From: an uncultured Desulfobulbus sp.
GTDB lineage: Bacteria; Desulfobacterota; Desulfobulbia; Desulfobulbales; Desulfobulbaceae
Length of the DNA: 64,000 bases
Reading direction: 5' to 3'
Assembly: GCF_963665445.1 (NCBI RefSeq)
Contig: NZ_OY762276.1
Location: 219,501-283,500 of the forward strand
Part shown: piece by piece, positions 1 through 9,533 of the stretch
How the letters are laid out: each line of letters starts with the position of its first letter
Position numbering within the stretch: position 1 is the stretch's first letter
The notes under the pieces: generated by a model
Seen by the model: the letters and a program-made list of their open reading frames with translations, nothing else
Database searches by the model: none
What the model was told of the DNA's origin: nothing
Made by a program: the position numbers and the translations under genes

Positions 1-1
1 T

Positions 2-142
2 ATCGCCAGTGCCCAGGTCAGGCATGTGCGTTCCAGCAAGACCGGCTATATCGCAGGGTTGCAGTTCATTAATCTGGAACCCTCGATCCGTAAGTTTATT
101 GCAGGGATGTATACCTCCAAGGTGCTCAGGCACGGTCTCTGA
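2..142 (+). CDS. PilZ-domain protein, C-terminal end (partial)
   Basis: This reading frame enters from the left edge and ends at a TGA at 140-142, leaving 46 codons. The residues GYIAGLQFINLEPSIR match the last strand and helix of PilZ domains, where a G-x-x-x-G-L-x-F pattern is followed by an acidic turn. PilZ proteins bind cyclic di-GMP. The N-terminal RxxxR binding motif would lie outside the window, so binding cannot be judged. A rho-independent terminator follows directly. The PilZ call is moderate because only the tail is visible. Confidence 0.6.
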   Translation: MASAQVRHVRSSKTGYIAGLQFINLEPSIRKFIAGMYTSKVLRHGL

Positions 143-170
143 TTTCCCCCTGTGGTCTCTGATTTTTTTA

Positions 171-195
171 GCCCGTCGCAAGACGGGCTTTTTTT
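171..195 (+). terminator. Rho-independent terminator after the PilZ gene
   Basis: GCCCGTC and GACGGGC form a 7-bp stem around a GCAA tetraloop, followed by seven Ts. It lies 28 bases after the PilZ stop codon and separates that gene from the permease downstream. Confidence 0.9.
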
Positions 196-230
196 ATCCC
201 CGGTCCCAGTCCTGTAAATTTCATTATTAT

Positions 231-245
231 TGATAATAATTATTG
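231..245 (+). promoter_or_regulatory. Fur-box-like operator
   Basis: TGATAATAATTATTG has the 7-1-7 form of Fur boxes (TGATAAT-n-ATTATCA) with two mismatches in the right arm. It lies about 100 bp before the permease start and is set in an AT-rich stretch that could hold the promoter. Iron regulation of the permease is inferred from this site only. Confidence 0.45.
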
Positions 246-341
246 AAAATACTGCATCGAATTCCTCTGCAAAGGATGATACACCGTACAGAGAGAGGTG
301 TTCATTTTAAGAGTCAACCTTCAGGTGAATCGAGGAATCGT

Positions 342-2300
342 ATGCGCAATTCTCTGCTCCGTATGTTGTGGGTACTGGCTATCTTGCTGTTCGCTGGCGG
401 CATGACGTCTGTCTTTGCTGCTCCCGGGACGGGCGTTGCTGCTGCTCCCTTCACTCTGCAGATGGGGTTGGTTTTCGGTGTCCTGGTAGTGGTGATTCTG
501 TTGTTCGTGTTTGAGTGGGTGCGGGTTGATGTCGTTGGCCTGTTGATGATGGTGCTTCTCCCCATGTTGGGCCTTGTCACCCCCCATGAGGCGATCAGCG
601 GTCTGTCGAGTAATGCCGTTGTCGCCATCATCGCGGTGGTGATCATCGGTGCAGGGCTCGATAAAACCGGCTGCATGAACATTCTTGCCCGGCAGATTTT
701 GCGCCGAGCCGGTAAATCCGAGAATAGGATTGTCATTTTTATCTCCCTAGCTGTGGCCTTTATCTCAAGTTTCATGCAAAATATCGGAGCCGCGGCCCTG
801 TTTCTCCCCGCGGTGCGGCGCATAGCCCGTCAGACTGGGATTCCCGCCTCAAAAATTCTCATGCCCATGGCTTTCTGTGCCATCATCGGTGGGACCATCA
901 CCCTGGTGGGAGCCAGTCCCACCATCCTGCTCAATGATTTGATCGATCAGGCGAACAGGCTGAATTTTATTGAGCAACCCGTGAAGCGGATGGGGATGTT
1001 TACCCAGACGCCCATCGGCCTTGCCCTGGTCACCGCCGCTATCCTCTATTTTGTTTTCCTGGGAAGGTTTGTCATCCCCTCCAAGAATGAGTCCCGAGAG
1101 GATGGCAAGATCATGCCGGCTTCCCTGGCTGATACCTATCAGGAAATTGCAGGGGTCTTTGAAGTTGAAATCCCCGGGGATTTCGGCTCGTTCACCCTCC
1201 AGGAACTCCACGTCCGCGATCGTTATCACGTCACCATCGCGGGAGTGTTTTCCCCGGAGACCAAAATAAAGAATTACGCCCCCACCCGCTGGGAAATGAT
1301 CGAGTCCAATGAAACTCTTGCCCTGGTTGGCAATGAGGTCCATGTCCGTCAATGCGCCAAGGATCTGGGGTGGATCTTCAAGGGGGAACTGGATGTCTTT
1401 GCCGAAGATTTTTCGCCCAATAACGCCGGTATGGTTGAGGGGATCGTCACGCCACGTTCCTTTATGGTGGGCAAGAATATGCGTGAGCTTCGTTTTCGTA
1501 AGCAAAACGGGATTGTGCCGGTGGTGCTTTGCCGTGAAGGCATCTGTCAGTTCAACCAGATTACCATCGAGATTATCAAACCCGGCGATGCGTTGTTGAT
1601 GTTTGGGCGCTGGAACAAGTTTTTGGAACTTGCCCAAAAGGACTGTTTTGCCTTCACCAACGAGATCAAGGGAGAGGTGGTGCGGGAAGAGAAGGCCAAG
1701 CATGCCTTTGGCTGGCTGGTGTTGACCCTTGCCATGATCCTCTGGCTCAAGCCGGTGTCCGCTGCGCTTGGGGTGCCGATTAATCTCTCCCTGTCGGTGT
1801 GCCTGCTCACAGGCGCCCTGGGCATGATTCTTACCAAAGTGTTGACCATCGACGAAGCATACACCTCCATCGACTGGATGACTGTTTTTCTGCTCGGCGG
1901 CCTCATTCCCCTGGGGCTCGCCTTTCAAAAGACCGGGGCCGCTGAGTGGATGGCGACCTCGATTATCTCCCTGGTCGGCAGTGTCCCCGATGTGCTCTTT
2001 TTTCTCATAATCGGTATGTTGACCTCTTTTTTTACCCTGGTGGTGTCCAATGTGGGGGCCACCGTTCTCCTGGTGCCGCTGGCCATGTCCATGGCGGTTG
2101 AGGTCGGTTGCGACCCTCGGCTGGCAGCCATGGTGGTGGCGCTTTCAGCATCCAACACCTTTGTCCTCCCCACCCACCAGGTCAACGCCTTGGTCATGCG
2201 CCCGGGCGGCTATCAAACCATGGATTATGTCAAAACCGGTACCGGGATGACGATCATTTTTTTGGCGGTGCTGATCTTGATGGTGATGTTGTTCTACTGA
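342..2300 (+). CDS. DASS/SLC13-family anion permease with two RCK_C domains
   Basis: A 652-residue inner-membrane permease of the divalent anion:Na+ symporter type. These carry sulfate, dicarboxylates or similar anions, and the substrate is not readable here. A signal-anchor-like segment and membrane helices fill roughly residues 1-250. Two soluble TrkA-C/RCK_C modules follow (about 266-335 and 363-435), and a second helical block runs from about 455 to the end. The frame stays open upstream to 243, but the ATG at 342 is chosen because a GAGGA ribosome site precedes it and the protein then starts at the hydrophobic segment. A Fur-like box lies upstream. In a sulfate reducer, sulfate uptake would be plausible, but that is inference. 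Confidence 0.85.
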   Translation: MRNSLLRMLWVLAILLFAGGMTSVFAAPGTGVAAAPFTLQMGLVFGVLVVVILLFVFEWVRVDVVGLLMMVLLPMLGLVTPHEAISGLSSNAVVAIIAVVIIGAGLDKTGCMNILARQILRRAGKSENRIVIFISLAVAFISSFMQNIGAAALFLPAVRRIARQTGIPASKILMPMAFCAIIGGTITLVGASPTILLNDLIDQANRLNFIEQPVKRMGMFTQTPIGLALVTAAILYFVFLGRFVIPSKNESREDGKIMPASLADTYQEIAGVFEVEIPGDFGSFTLQELHVRDRYHVTIAGVFSPETKIKNYAPTRWEMIESNETLALVGNEVHVRQCAKDLGWIFKGELDVFAEDFSPNNAGMVEGIVTPRSFMVGKNMRELRFRKQNGIVPVVLCREGICQFNQITIEIIKPGDALLMFGRWNKFLELAQKDCFAFTNEIKGEVVREEKAKHAFGWLVLTLAMILWLKPVSAALGVPINLSLSVCLLTGALGMILTKVLTIDEAYTSIDWMTVFLLGGLIPLGLAFQKTGAAEWMATSIISLVGSVPDVLFFLIIGMLTSFFTLVVSNVGATVLLVPLAMSMAVEVGCDPRLAAMVVALSASNTFVLPTHQVNALVMRPGGYQTMDYVKTGTGMTIIFLAVLILMVMLFY

Positions 2301-2557
2301 TCCCAACTGTTCTCCTTTTGGGGCCATAGGTCGTGGGGAGGGGGCCTGGAGAAAATCACCTGGCCGGACAGTTTTTTTGTCTTCAATTTTTGCATTTGCC
2401 CCTGCAAAACGATAGCCTGGATAAAGAGGCTTGCCGTGGAGGCGTCGAAGTTTCTCATATCCTTTGTTCGATACGTGAGTCATTGAAGTTGCGGCCGTTT
2501 CGTGCTCGCTTTCCGGATCGTGCCAATTTTTATTCACAATAAATCTGAGGTGTTGAG

Positions 2558-4594
2558 ATGGATCTTTTCGGTTGGAGAAAAAAGAATAAGGGGGGCGTTC
2601 AGCAGGGGCAGGGGTGTGTTGTTCTCGAGAGTACGTCCGGCAAGCTTGCTTCCCAGCTTGCAGCCCTCACCATCAAGCCGACCTTCATTGTGGCCTACGT
2701 GTCGCCGCACATCGATATTGATCGGGTTGCCGGTCAGCTTGCCAATCGGTTTCCGGGGGCGCCCATGTCCATCTGTTCCACAGCGGGAGAGCTGCATGCA
2801 AACCAGGGGGGGCTCTACTGCCCAGGCGGCAGCCAATGGGACCGGGTTGTGGTTCAGTGCTACGATGGCTCGCTGATCAGAGAGGCGGCGGTGGTCAGTA
2901 TGCCGCTTGGGTGCGAGGATCTGCGACGGGGCACGGTTTCAACCAGTCTGAAGGATCGCATTGGAAATTTGAAAAAGGGAATCCAGGGGCTTCGTATCCC
3001 TTTTGCGATCGATTTTCGCGATACCTTTGCCTTCATTCTTTTTGACGGTTTGTCGGCTTCGGAATCATTCTTCATGGAGGCCCTCTATGAGTCCGGGCGG
3101 TTTCCCTGTCTGTTTGTCGGTGGGTCCGCCGGCGGCAAGCTCGATTTCCAGCACACCTGGCTGCATGATGGCAAACGGAAGTATGAAAATCACGTTCTGA
3201 TCGCCTTTGTCAAGACCGCGCCGGGGGTGCGTTTCGGCGTGATGAAGAGTCAGAACTTTCAGGCCACCAGTCACAATTATCCCATCCTCTCAGCCTCGGT
3301 CGAGCAGCGCTATGTGAGCCAGGTGCTCAATACCCAGGGGCGGATTGTCCCCCTGATCGATGCCCTGTGCGAGACCCTGCAATGCAGCCCAAAAGACCTT
3401 GAGAAAAAACTTGCTGACTATTCCTTTGCGATCAGGGTGGGGGATGAGTTGTTGGTTCGTTCTGTTTCCCGGATCAATCTTGAGGCCCAGCAGGTCCATT
3501 TTTACTGTGATATCGCCGCCGGCGATGAACTGCTGCTGGTGAAACGAACAGGATTGGTGGATAATTCCTCGGCTGATTTCAAGAAGTTCATGGAGGGTAA
3601 GCCGAGCCCACCGGTTGCCGGCATCCTCAATGACTGTATCCTTCGGCGGCTGTGCAACGAGCGGGAGCTGTCCGGTATGGGCAAGGTGCTCCAGGGAGCG
3701 GCTATTGCCGGGTTTTCGACCTTTGGCGAGATTTTAGGGTTAAACCTGAACCAGACCTTGACCGCGGTTTTCTTCTTCAAAGTAGGTGCCGGACAGAATT
3801 TTCGCGACGAGTTTGTCGACAACTTCGTGATCCATTACGGCAACTTCAAGGCATTTTTCCTCAAGCGCCATGTGGCCAAGCTCAGCGGCCTTTCCCGGAT
3901 TATTGTCAGGCAGATTCAGGACTTCAAGCAGCATCACTATGACAGGCATCTTGATGCCTCCGGGGTGGACAGCACCATGTCCATGGTCTTTACCGGGCTC
4001 AATGACCTGGGGCAGGCACTGTTTGCGGCAAAGAGCAATAGGCAGAACATGGCCAGCCAGATAGAAAATTCAGCCAATGATCTGAACGGCTCCATGGATA
4101 ACCTGGTCGGGTATATCGCGGAGCAGGTGCAGACGATCGATCAACTGGGCGGTCGATTTACCGAATTGGCCGACCAGGCACGGGCGACGGCTGCCAGCAC
4201 CCGTGAGCTGGGCGATGCCAGCCGTAAAATCCAGAGTGTTGTTGAAATAATCGAAGAAATATCCGATCAGACCAACCTGTTGGCGCTCAACGCAACCATC
4301 GAGGCTGCACGGGCCGGTGAGAGCGGGCGCGGATTTGCGGTTGTGGCCGACGAGGTTCGCAGCCTGGCGGAGCGTTCGCGGACCAACGCGCTTGAGATCG
4401 GGCAGAAGATCACCCATCTGGCGAGCGAGATCGGTCAGGTTGCCGGCAAGATTGAACAGCAGAACGAGAGTGTGGGGAACCTCTCCGTCCTGCTCGACAT
4501 GATCAAATCCACCAGCGAAAAAACCGAGGCGACCGCCAACGATACCCGGGGAATCGCGGATACCTTGCGCGAGATGACCAGCAGCCAGATGTGA
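2558..4594 (+). CDS. FIST-domain methyl-accepting chemotaxis protein (cytoplasmic)
   Basis: 678 residues without membrane helices. FIST_N (about 40-230) and FIST_C (about 255-400) form the sensory half. FIST domains are thought to bind small ligands such as amino acids. The C-terminal third is a chemoreceptor signalling hairpin: the conserved tip [20 protein letters not shown] is followed by [15 protein letters not shown] near residues 575-605. With no transmembrane segment or HAMP, it should be a soluble receptor that signals an internal metabolite to CheA. A GAGG ribosome site precedes the ATG. No che genes lie nearby, so its kinase is elsewhere. The fusion is uncommon but the domain calls are clear. 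Confidence 0.88.
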   Translation: MDLFGWRKKNKGGVQQGQGCVVLESTSGKLASQLAALTIKPTFIVAYVSPHIDIDRVAGQLANRFPGAPMSICSTAGELHANQGGLYCPGGSQWDRVVVQCYDGSLIREAAVVSMPLGCEDLRRGTVSTSLKDRIGNLKKGIQGLRIPFAIDFRDTFAFILFDGLSASESFFMEALYESGRFPCLFVGGSAGGKLDFQHTWLHDGKRKYENHVLIAFVKTAPGVRFGVMKSQNFQATSHNYPILSASVEQRYVSQVLNTQGRIVPLIDALCETLQCSPKDLEKKLADYSFAIRVGDELLVRSVSRINLEAQQVHFYCDIAAGDELLLVKRTGLVDNSSADFKKFMEGKPSPPVAGILNDCILRRLCNERELSGMGKVLQGAAIAGFSTFGEILGLNLNQTLTAVFFFKVGAGQNFRDEFVDNFVIHYGNFKAFFLKRHVAKLSGLSRIIVRQIQDFKQHHYDRHLDASGVDSTMSMVFTGLNDLGQALFAAKSNRQNMASQIENSANDLNGSMDNLVGYIAEQVQTIDQLGGRFTELADQARATAASTRELGDASRKIQSVVEIIEEISDQTNLLALNATIEAARAGESGRGFAVVADEVRSLAERSRTNALEIGQKITHLASEIGQVAGKIEQQNESVGNLSVLLDMIKSTSEKTEATANDTRGIADTLREMTSSQM

Positions 4595-4778
4595 TCATAG
4601 GGTGACGCTGTCCATGGCCTGGGCCCGCTCGAGGTATTCCCCAAGGGTTGGCGGCTTGCCTTCCTGCAAAAATTTACCTTTCTTTTTGATGCTCCACAGC
4701 CGGTTGCGGATACGCTGCCACCGGCTGCGGAGTAACTCTTTTACTGATTGCCGCTGAATGCCAGCTGTGGGATTGCCT

Positions 4779-4920
4779 CTTGAGATTCCTCGCGTTCGTT
4801 TGGAATGACATCGATCTTGCCGCTCATTCGAAGGCGTGTCACCCCGCCCGAATGCCATCTCGACCAGCGGGAGAGATCTCGTCTTCTCAAGTTGAATATT
4901 GGTGGTAATCGCATTTTTTG
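4779..4920. repeat. Dispersed repeat family A, locus 1 (two units facing each other)
   Basis: On the minus strand, 4779-4812 reads TGTCATTCCAAACGAACGCG followed by AGGAATCTC. This resembles the TGTCATTCCGAGCG...GAGGAATCTC repeat found between genes in many bacteria. On the plus strand, 4841-4920 carries a related unit, ATGCCATCTCGACCAGCGGG then AGAGATCTC. That unit and its flank are repeated at 20501-20580 with about four of five bases identical, including the trailing GGTGGTA motif and T-run. Confidence 0.7.
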
Positions 4921-4959
4921 CCCCTTCTTGCCAGTGTAGTTCCCTTCTTTCACTTTTAT

Positions 4960-5021
4960 TAAAACATTATGAAACAAAAGGAAACTCTTAGCGTTTCGAT
5001 ATTTTGTTTCATAATGTTTTA
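4960..5021. promoter_or_regulatory. 20-bp inverted repeat, probable enhancer (UAS) for a sigma-54 activator
   Basis: TAAAACATTATGAAACAAAA (4960-4979) is matched perfectly by its reverse complement at 5002-5021, with a 22-base centre that itself contains GAAAC and GTTTC. The repeat lies 81-142 bp upstream of the -24 box at 5102, the usual distance for bacterial enhancer-binding proteins. The AAA+ activator encoded at 8109-9533 in the same cluster is the natural candidate to bind it, by inference. Confidence 0.65.
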
Positions 5022-5101
5022 TTGCCGGCTCGGCAGTTGTCCTGCATGTAACGTTATTCATAATATATTGAAATGAATAGATAAAATTTGACTGGGTGAA
5101 C

Positions 5102-5117
5102 TGGCCCTTCCCTTGCA
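5102..5117 (+). promoter_or_regulatory. Sigma-54 (RpoN) promoter
   Basis: TGGCCC, five bases, then TTGCA matches the -24/-12 consensus TGGCAC-N5-TTGCA at all invariant positions (GG and GC in correct spacing). Transcription should start near 5128, about 90 bases before the response regulator start, and run through the regulator, CBS and permease genes. Confidence 0.75.
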
Positions 5118-5218
5118 AACTCAGGGTGTGGATTTCTGAATTGGTATTCAGCGATCAGCGCAAAGCTGATCGTAACGTGTTGATACTCATTCAAAATAAA
5201 GGTGCACCAGGAGGAAAA

Positions 5219-5659
5219 ATGGAAAAGGAAATGGAGGCCAAGGTTTTGCTGGTCGATGATGAGCAGGATTTTCTGGAAACACTTTCCAGCCGTCTGGAGA
5301 TGCGAGGACTCAAGGTGAGTGCCGTCACCAGCGGGGAGCAGGCCATCGTCGAGGCAAGCGAGCAGGACTATGATGCCATTGTGGTGGATCTCGCCATGCC
5401 GGGCATCGATGGGCTGGAAACGCTCAAACGTATCAAAGCCGATAATCCCAACGCCGAGATCATCATGCTCACCGGACAGGCATCGGTGCAAAGCGGCGTC
5501 GAAGCGATGAAGCTCGGAGCCGGTGATTTCCTGCAGAAGCCGGTGGAGCTTTCCGAGTTGCTGAGCAAGATCGGTGAGGCAAAGCACAAAAAGATGCTGG
5601 TGTTGCAGGAAAAATCGCAGGAAGAGCTCCGCAAGATCATCAAGAGCAAGAGCTGGTAA
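5219..5659 (+). CDS. Single-domain response regulator
   Basis: 146 residues: one receiver domain with the acidic pair DDE near the start, phospho-acceptor D57 in VVDLAMPG, the conserved Thr in MLTG and Lys in LQKPVE, then a short Lys-rich helix. There is no output domain, so it must act through protein contacts. The frame is open upstream, but the ATG at 5219 follows a strong GGAGG site and gives the normal receiver start. It is the first gene behind the sigma-54 promoter, 29 bp before the CBS gene and co-transcribed with the permease. Its kinase is not in the operon. Confidence 0.92.
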   Translation: MEKEMEAKVLLVDDEQDFLETLSSRLEMRGLKVSAVTSGEQAIVEASEQDYDAIVVDLAMPGIDGLETLKRIKADNPNAEIIMLTGQASVQSGVEAMKLGAGDFLQKPVELSELLSKIGEAKHKKMLVLQEKSQEELRKIIKSKSW

Positions 5660-5688
5660 CAGCTGCAACCATACTCAAGGAGAGAGGC

Positions 5689-6213
5689 ATGACAACCGCA
5701 ATGCCCACAGTGAAAGATCTCATTGTTCCTCTGGAACAGTTCCCCCATGTAAAGAGCGAAGAGCCGATTCAAGAGGCAGTGGCGCAACTTTTTGCCCACG
5801 CCGCCAACGGCTCCGGGAAGCTCATGTTTGATGAGCTAATCGTGATCAATGCCGAGGACGTCTATGTCGGCCGACTCACCATCCAGGGGATCCTCACCTG
5901 CTTTTTCCCCACCTTGTTTGATGGCGGGCAGCAGACGGTCTTTGCCGGCAAGAGTGAAAAATTCACCGACCTGGCCATTCTCATGGAGGACAGTTTTCTT
6001 ACCGAGTGCAGGCGCCAGGGATCCCAACCGGTCAGTCTGTTCATGGCACCGCCCCATAAGCCGATCAAGGCCGATCTGCACCCGTTGCACGCCGCCGAGA
6101 TCATGATGGCCGAAAATGAAACCTGTCTGCCGGTGGTGGAAGAGCACGCCCTGATTGGCGTGGTCCGCCTCATCGATGTTTTTCGGGTTCTGGCCGGCAG
6201 TTGCTCCCTCTAG
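5689..6213 (+). CDS. CBS-domain pair protein
   Basis: 174 residues forming two CBS motifs: the first around 5-75 (VKDLIVPLEQFPHV then ELIVINAEDVYVGRLTIQGIL), the second around 110-170 (SLFMAPPHKPIKADLHPLHAA then TCLPVVEEHALIGVVRLIDVF). CBS pairs bind adenine nucleotides and gate partner proteins. It lies between the receiver and the DASS permease in one operon with a good AGGAGAG ribosome site, so regulating the permease or its expression by energy state is a reasonable inference. No catalytic domain is attached. Confidence 0.85.
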   Translation: MTTAMPTVKDLIVPLEQFPHVKSEEPIQEAVAQLFAHAANGSGKLMFDELIVINAEDVYVGRLTIQGILTCFFPTLFDGGQQTVFAGKSEKFTDLAILMEDSFLTECRRQGSQPVSLFMAPPHKPIKADLHPLHAAEIMMAENETCLPVVEEHALIGVVRLIDVFRVLAGSCSL

Positions 6214-6247
6214 CCCCAGATTTCTTCAACCAACATAAGGAACGAAC

Positions 6248-7735
6248 ATGTCTGCCGCAATTGTCAAAGAACTTCCCGAGGCGAAAGCGCCTTTTGATTG
6301 GAAGAGGTTGGGTTTTATCCTCCTCGGTCTCTCGCTCTTTTTTGTCATTTACTACTGTCCGGCATGGCCGGATGCCGTCGATCCCAAAGGTGAACACTTT
6401 GTCCTCACCACGCAGGCCAAGGGCGCCCTGGCAGTCTTTGCCGTGGCCGCCACCTGGTGGATCTTCGAAGTCGTGCCGATCGGTGTCACCAGCCTCTTGA
6501 TCGGCGCCCTGCAGGCCCTGTTTCTCATCCGCAAGCCGGCGGTGGCCTTCAAGGATTTCATGGATCCTTCGGTGCTGTTCATCTTCGGCTCGGTGGTCAT
6601 TGGCATGGTCTTCACCAAGACCGGTCTGACCCGGCGCATCGCCTATAAGATGCTCTCGATTATCGGTGAAAAAACCTCGATGATCATGCTCGGATGTTTC
6701 GTCATGACCGCGCTCCTCACCCACGTGATGGCGCATACCGCGGTTGCAGCCACCATGTTTCCGCTGTTGATGGCCATCTATGCGATGTACACCACGGAAA
6801 CCAAGCCGACAAATTTCGGTAAATGCCTCTTTATCGGTATGGCCTATGTGGCCGGTGCCGGATCGATCATCACCCTGCTCGGTGCCGCCCGCGGTGCCGT
6901 GGCCCTGGCCTTTTACAAGGACATGATGCATGTCGACATCAGTTTCGGTACCTTGAGTTATTACATGTTTCCCGTGGGCTGGTTGATGGTCTTTCTCCTC
7001 TGGGGATTTTTCATGGTCTTCTGCAAACCGGAAAAGGACCGCATTCCCGGCCTGAAAGAGAAAGCCTCCCGCATGTACCGCGAACTGGGCGGCATTACCC
7101 GCAACGAAGTCCTGGCCGCGACCATCATTCTCGGCGCGGTTACCCTGATCGCGATGAAAAGTTTCGTTCCGGCGCTCAAAGGGTTGGATAAAACCGGTAT
7201 CCTGCTCTGCTCCACCATTCTCTTCTTTGTCTGCAACATTTTGACCCTGGAGGATCTGGAAGACATCCCCTGGAACATTATCCTCCTCTTTGCCGGTGCG
7301 ATGTCGATCGGATTCTGCCTCTGGGAAACCGGTGCCGCCAAATGGCTCGCGGTCAACTGGCTGGTCCTGTTTCAGAAGGCACCGGGCGTGGTCTTTATTC
7401 TCGGTATGTCCTTCTTTGTCCTGGTTATGACCAACTTCATCATGAACGTGGCCGCGATCGCCATCTCCCTGCCGGTGGCCCTGGTTATCGCTCCCTACCT
7501 CGGCGTCGCCGGTGAGGTCATCCTTTTCTCGGCCCTGGTCACCGCCGGTATGCCCTTCTTGCTGTTGATCGGTGCCGCGCCCAATGCCATTGCCTACAAC
7601 TCCAAACAGTTCACCACCGGCGAATTCCTCAAGTTCGGTATCCTCGCTAGCGTCATGCTGATTGTGGTCCTGTGGATCTTTGTCGCCTTCATCTGGCCGA
7701 TGATGGGGATGCAGGTTTTCCTGCCGGCACAGTGA
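6248..7735 (+). CDS. DASS/SLC13-family anion permease
   Basis: 495 residues, almost all hydrophobic, with about 12 membrane helices. The plan is that of Na+-coupled anion symporters: two homologous halves, each with a hairpin. The positions of the SNT signature read AHTA (first half) and NVAA-like (second half), so substrate or ion use may differ from typical members. It lacks the RCK insert of the permease at 342-2300. It ends the sigma-54 operon and is followed at once by a strong terminator. The substrate is unknown; sulfate or C4-dicarboxylates are candidates. ArsB/NhaD-type carriers are a less likely alternative. Confidence 0.8.
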   Translation: MSAAIVKELPEAKAPFDWKRLGFILLGLSLFFVIYYCPAWPDAVDPKGEHFVLTTQAKGALAVFAVAATWWIFEVVPIGVTSLLIGALQALFLIRKPAVAFKDFMDPSVLFIFGSVVIGMVFTKTGLTRRIAYKMLSIIGEKTSMIMLGCFVMTALLTHVMAHTAVAATMFPLLMAIYAMYTTETKPTNFGKCLFIGMAYVAGAGSIITLLGAARGAVALAFYKDMMHVDISFGTLSYYMFPVGWLMVFLLWGFFMVFCKPEKDRIPGLKEKASRMYRELGGITRNEVLAATIILGAVTLIAMKSFVPALKGLDKTGILLCSTILFFVCNILTLEDLEDIPWNIILLFAGAMSIGFCLWETGAAKWLAVNWLVLFQKAPGVVFILGMSFFVLVMTNFIMNVAAIAISLPVALVIAPYLGVAGEVILFSALVTAGMPFLLLIGAAPNAIAYNSKQFTTGEFLKFGILASVMLIVVLWIFVAFIWPMMGMQVFLPAQ

Positions 7736-7768
7736 GCGCCATCCCTTGTCAATGAAATAGGGTAAAAG

Positions 7769-7805
7769 ACTTCCCTTGGGTGAGGCTCAAGGGAAGTCTT
7801 TTTTT
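7769..7805 (+). terminator. Rho-independent terminator after the DASS permease
   Basis: GACTTCCCTTG and CAAGGGAAGTC pair over 11 bp around an 8-base loop, followed by seven Ts. It closes the sigma-54 operon. The next 300 bp up to 8109 hold no gene; no clear promoter stands out beyond AT-rich patches near 7960. Confidence 0.93.
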
Positions 7806-8108
7806 GGGTGCGGAAGATGAAGTGTACAGGGGGGTAGAAGACCTCGGGGATGGTCCGGCCAGGTTGTGTGACCGTCTGTGTCCCTTGGTTTTGAAATCGA
7901 TTTGCTCCGTACGTCGAGGGCTTGTTTGTCCTGCAGTGCCATCGGGCTGGAGAAAATGACATTTTTTTGGTATGCACGCAGAAGCGAATTTCTCGCGACG
8001 ATCGTGTATGCTCCAGGGCTTGTTCTTCACTGAGAGCAAAAACCGTCTTTTTCCTTGAGCAGATCTGTCGGCGCGGACGTCAAACAATGAACCTGAGGCG
8101 AGGCAACC

Positions 8109-9533
8109 ATGAGCGATGAATTTTTCGAAAGCTTTCCCGAGGTGGCGTTGAGCAGTGTGCTCGACGCCATCCCCCACGCGATCGCTGTGGTGAACAGGGA
8201 TTTGCAAGTGGTGGCCATCAACGAGTTTCTCGAGGCACTCACCGGCTTGTCTCTTTCCGATGTGCGCGGCATCTATATAGATTTTGTGCTTCGTTCCAAT
8301 ATTGCCCAACGCGGGCGGACCTTCCGGGAGGTGATTGATTCCGGCGAGTCGCAGGTGATCGAGGGCGATATCATCAGCCGCGACCGGCGCAAGCTGCCCA
8401 TGCAGTTCACCATCTCTCCCCTGCGCAACCATGAAGAGGAAACCGTGGGCCTGGTGATCGTGCTCGATGATCTCTCCGCCTCGGTCAGTGTTGCCGGCAT
8501 GGGGGCCGAGCAGGATATTGGCGAGTCGATCATTGGCCAGAGTCCGAAAATGCGCGAGGTGTTCGACCTGATCCCGCTGATGGCCCATACCGAGGCGTCG
8601 GTATTGATCACCGGCGAAACCGGTACCGGTAAGGACAAGGTGGCCGAGGCGATTCACAAACGCTCCAGTCGTGCTTCCAAACCCTTCATCAAGATCAATT
8701 GCGGCGCCCTGCCTGAATCGCTGCTCGAGTCCGAACTGTTCGGTTACGTCAAAGGGGCCTTTACCGGGGCGGTCAAGGACAAACCCGGCATGTTCCGCCT
8801 GGCGCAGGGGGGGACCCTCTTTCTCACCGAAATCGGCGACATGCCGTTGCCGTTGCAGGTGAAACTGCTTTCGGTGCTCGATGATCGCGAATTTTTTCCC
8901 CTGGGCGGCGAAAAGAAAATCAGGGTGGATGTGCGTATCATCGCCGCCACCCACAGGCCGCTGAAAGAGCAGGTGGCGGCGGGCGCATTTCGCGAGGACC
9001 TCTATTATCGGCTCAACGTGCTGCACCTGCACCTGCCGCCGTTGAGGGAACGGGAGACCGATACCCGCTTTTTGCTCAACCACTTCCTCCGGCTTTTTGC
9101 CGAACGCAGCGGCAACCCGCTCAAAAGTTTGAGCGAAGAGGCGCTCAAGCTGCTCATGGATTACAGCTATCCAGGCAATATCAGGGAGTTGAGAAATATT
9201 GTCGAGTACTGCGTCAATATTTGCCAAAACAAACGGGTCGAGGTCGAACACCTGCCCAAATACCTTTTTGCGCGCAAACCGGAACCGCAGGCAGAACCGG
9301 TCGTCCGGACTGTTCCCGTGGTCGAACCACCGGTGGCCTCCTCTTCCAGTACAGGCAAGGACTGGCTTGCCATTGAAAAAGATCTGATCATCGACGCCCT
9401 CACCCAGACCCGCGGCAACCGCAGCAAGGCGGCGGAGATCCTTGGCTGGGGCCGGACGACACTCTGGCGAAAACTGAAAATCCATGGCCTGGTGGGTTCA
9501 CCGGAGCACAGCAACAGCAAGGACGTTTCATGA
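8109..9533 (+). CDS. PAS-domain sigma-54-dependent transcriptional activator
   Basis: 474 residues. An N-terminal PAS domain (about 10-125) replaces a receiver, so the activator senses a ligand or redox state directly. The AAA+ domain (about 140-375) has Walker A GETGTGKD at 169-176 and the sigma-54 contact loop GAFTGA at 216-221. A Fis-type helix-turn-helix (NRSKAAEILGWGRTTLWRKL) ends the protein. An AGGCGAGG-type site precedes the ATG. Its stop overlaps the NifX-like gene by four bases. It probably drives the promoter at 5102 through the inverted repeat at 4960-5021, controlling the upstream permease operon; this is inferred from position. Confidence 0.93.
   Translation: MSDEFFESFPEVALSSVLDAIPHAIAVVNRDLQVVAINEFLEALTGLSLSDVRGIYIDFVLRSNIAQRGRTFREVIDSGESQVIEGDIISRDRRKLPMQFTISPLRNHEEETVGLVIVLDDLSASVSVAGMGAEQDIGESIIGQSPKMREVFDLIPLMAHTEASVLITGETGTGKDKVAEAIHKRSSRASKPFIKINCGALPESLLESELFGYVKGAFTGAVKDKPGMFRLAQGGTLFLTEIGDMPLPLQVKLLSVLDDREFFPLGGEKKIRVDVRIIAATHRPLKEQVAAGAFREDLYYRLNVLHLHLPPLRERETDTRFLLNHFLRLFAERSGNPLKSLSEEALKLLMDYSYPGNIRELRNIVEYCVNICQNKRVEVEHLPKYLFARKPEPQAEPVVRTVPVVEPPVASSSSTGKDWLAIEKDLIIDALTQTRGNRSKAAEILGWGRTTLWRKLKIHGLVGSPEHSNSKDVS

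Larger units (their letters stand above)
4595..5218. other. Gene-free region with repeats and the regulatory DNA of the next operon
   Basis: No convincing full gene lies here. On the minus strand, 4595-4745 encodes about 50 residues rich in Arg, Lys and Trp that end in a stop overlapping the end of the FIST gene region. It may be a remnant of a lost gene, but I cannot name it. Then come two repeat units (4779-4812 and 4841-4920), a 20-bp inverted repeat (4960-5021) and a sigma-54 promoter (5102-5117), leaving a leader of about 90 bases before the response regulator. Confidence 0.6.

Noticed and set aside
2384-2440. Sigma-54-like promoter before the FIST gene
   Set aside because: TGG and TTGC boxes occur but the spacing is two bases too long.
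4960-5021. Inverted repeat as a transcription terminator
   Set aside because: The stem is AT-rich with a 22-base centre and lies over 360 bp after the nearest gene end; its position fits an enhancer better.
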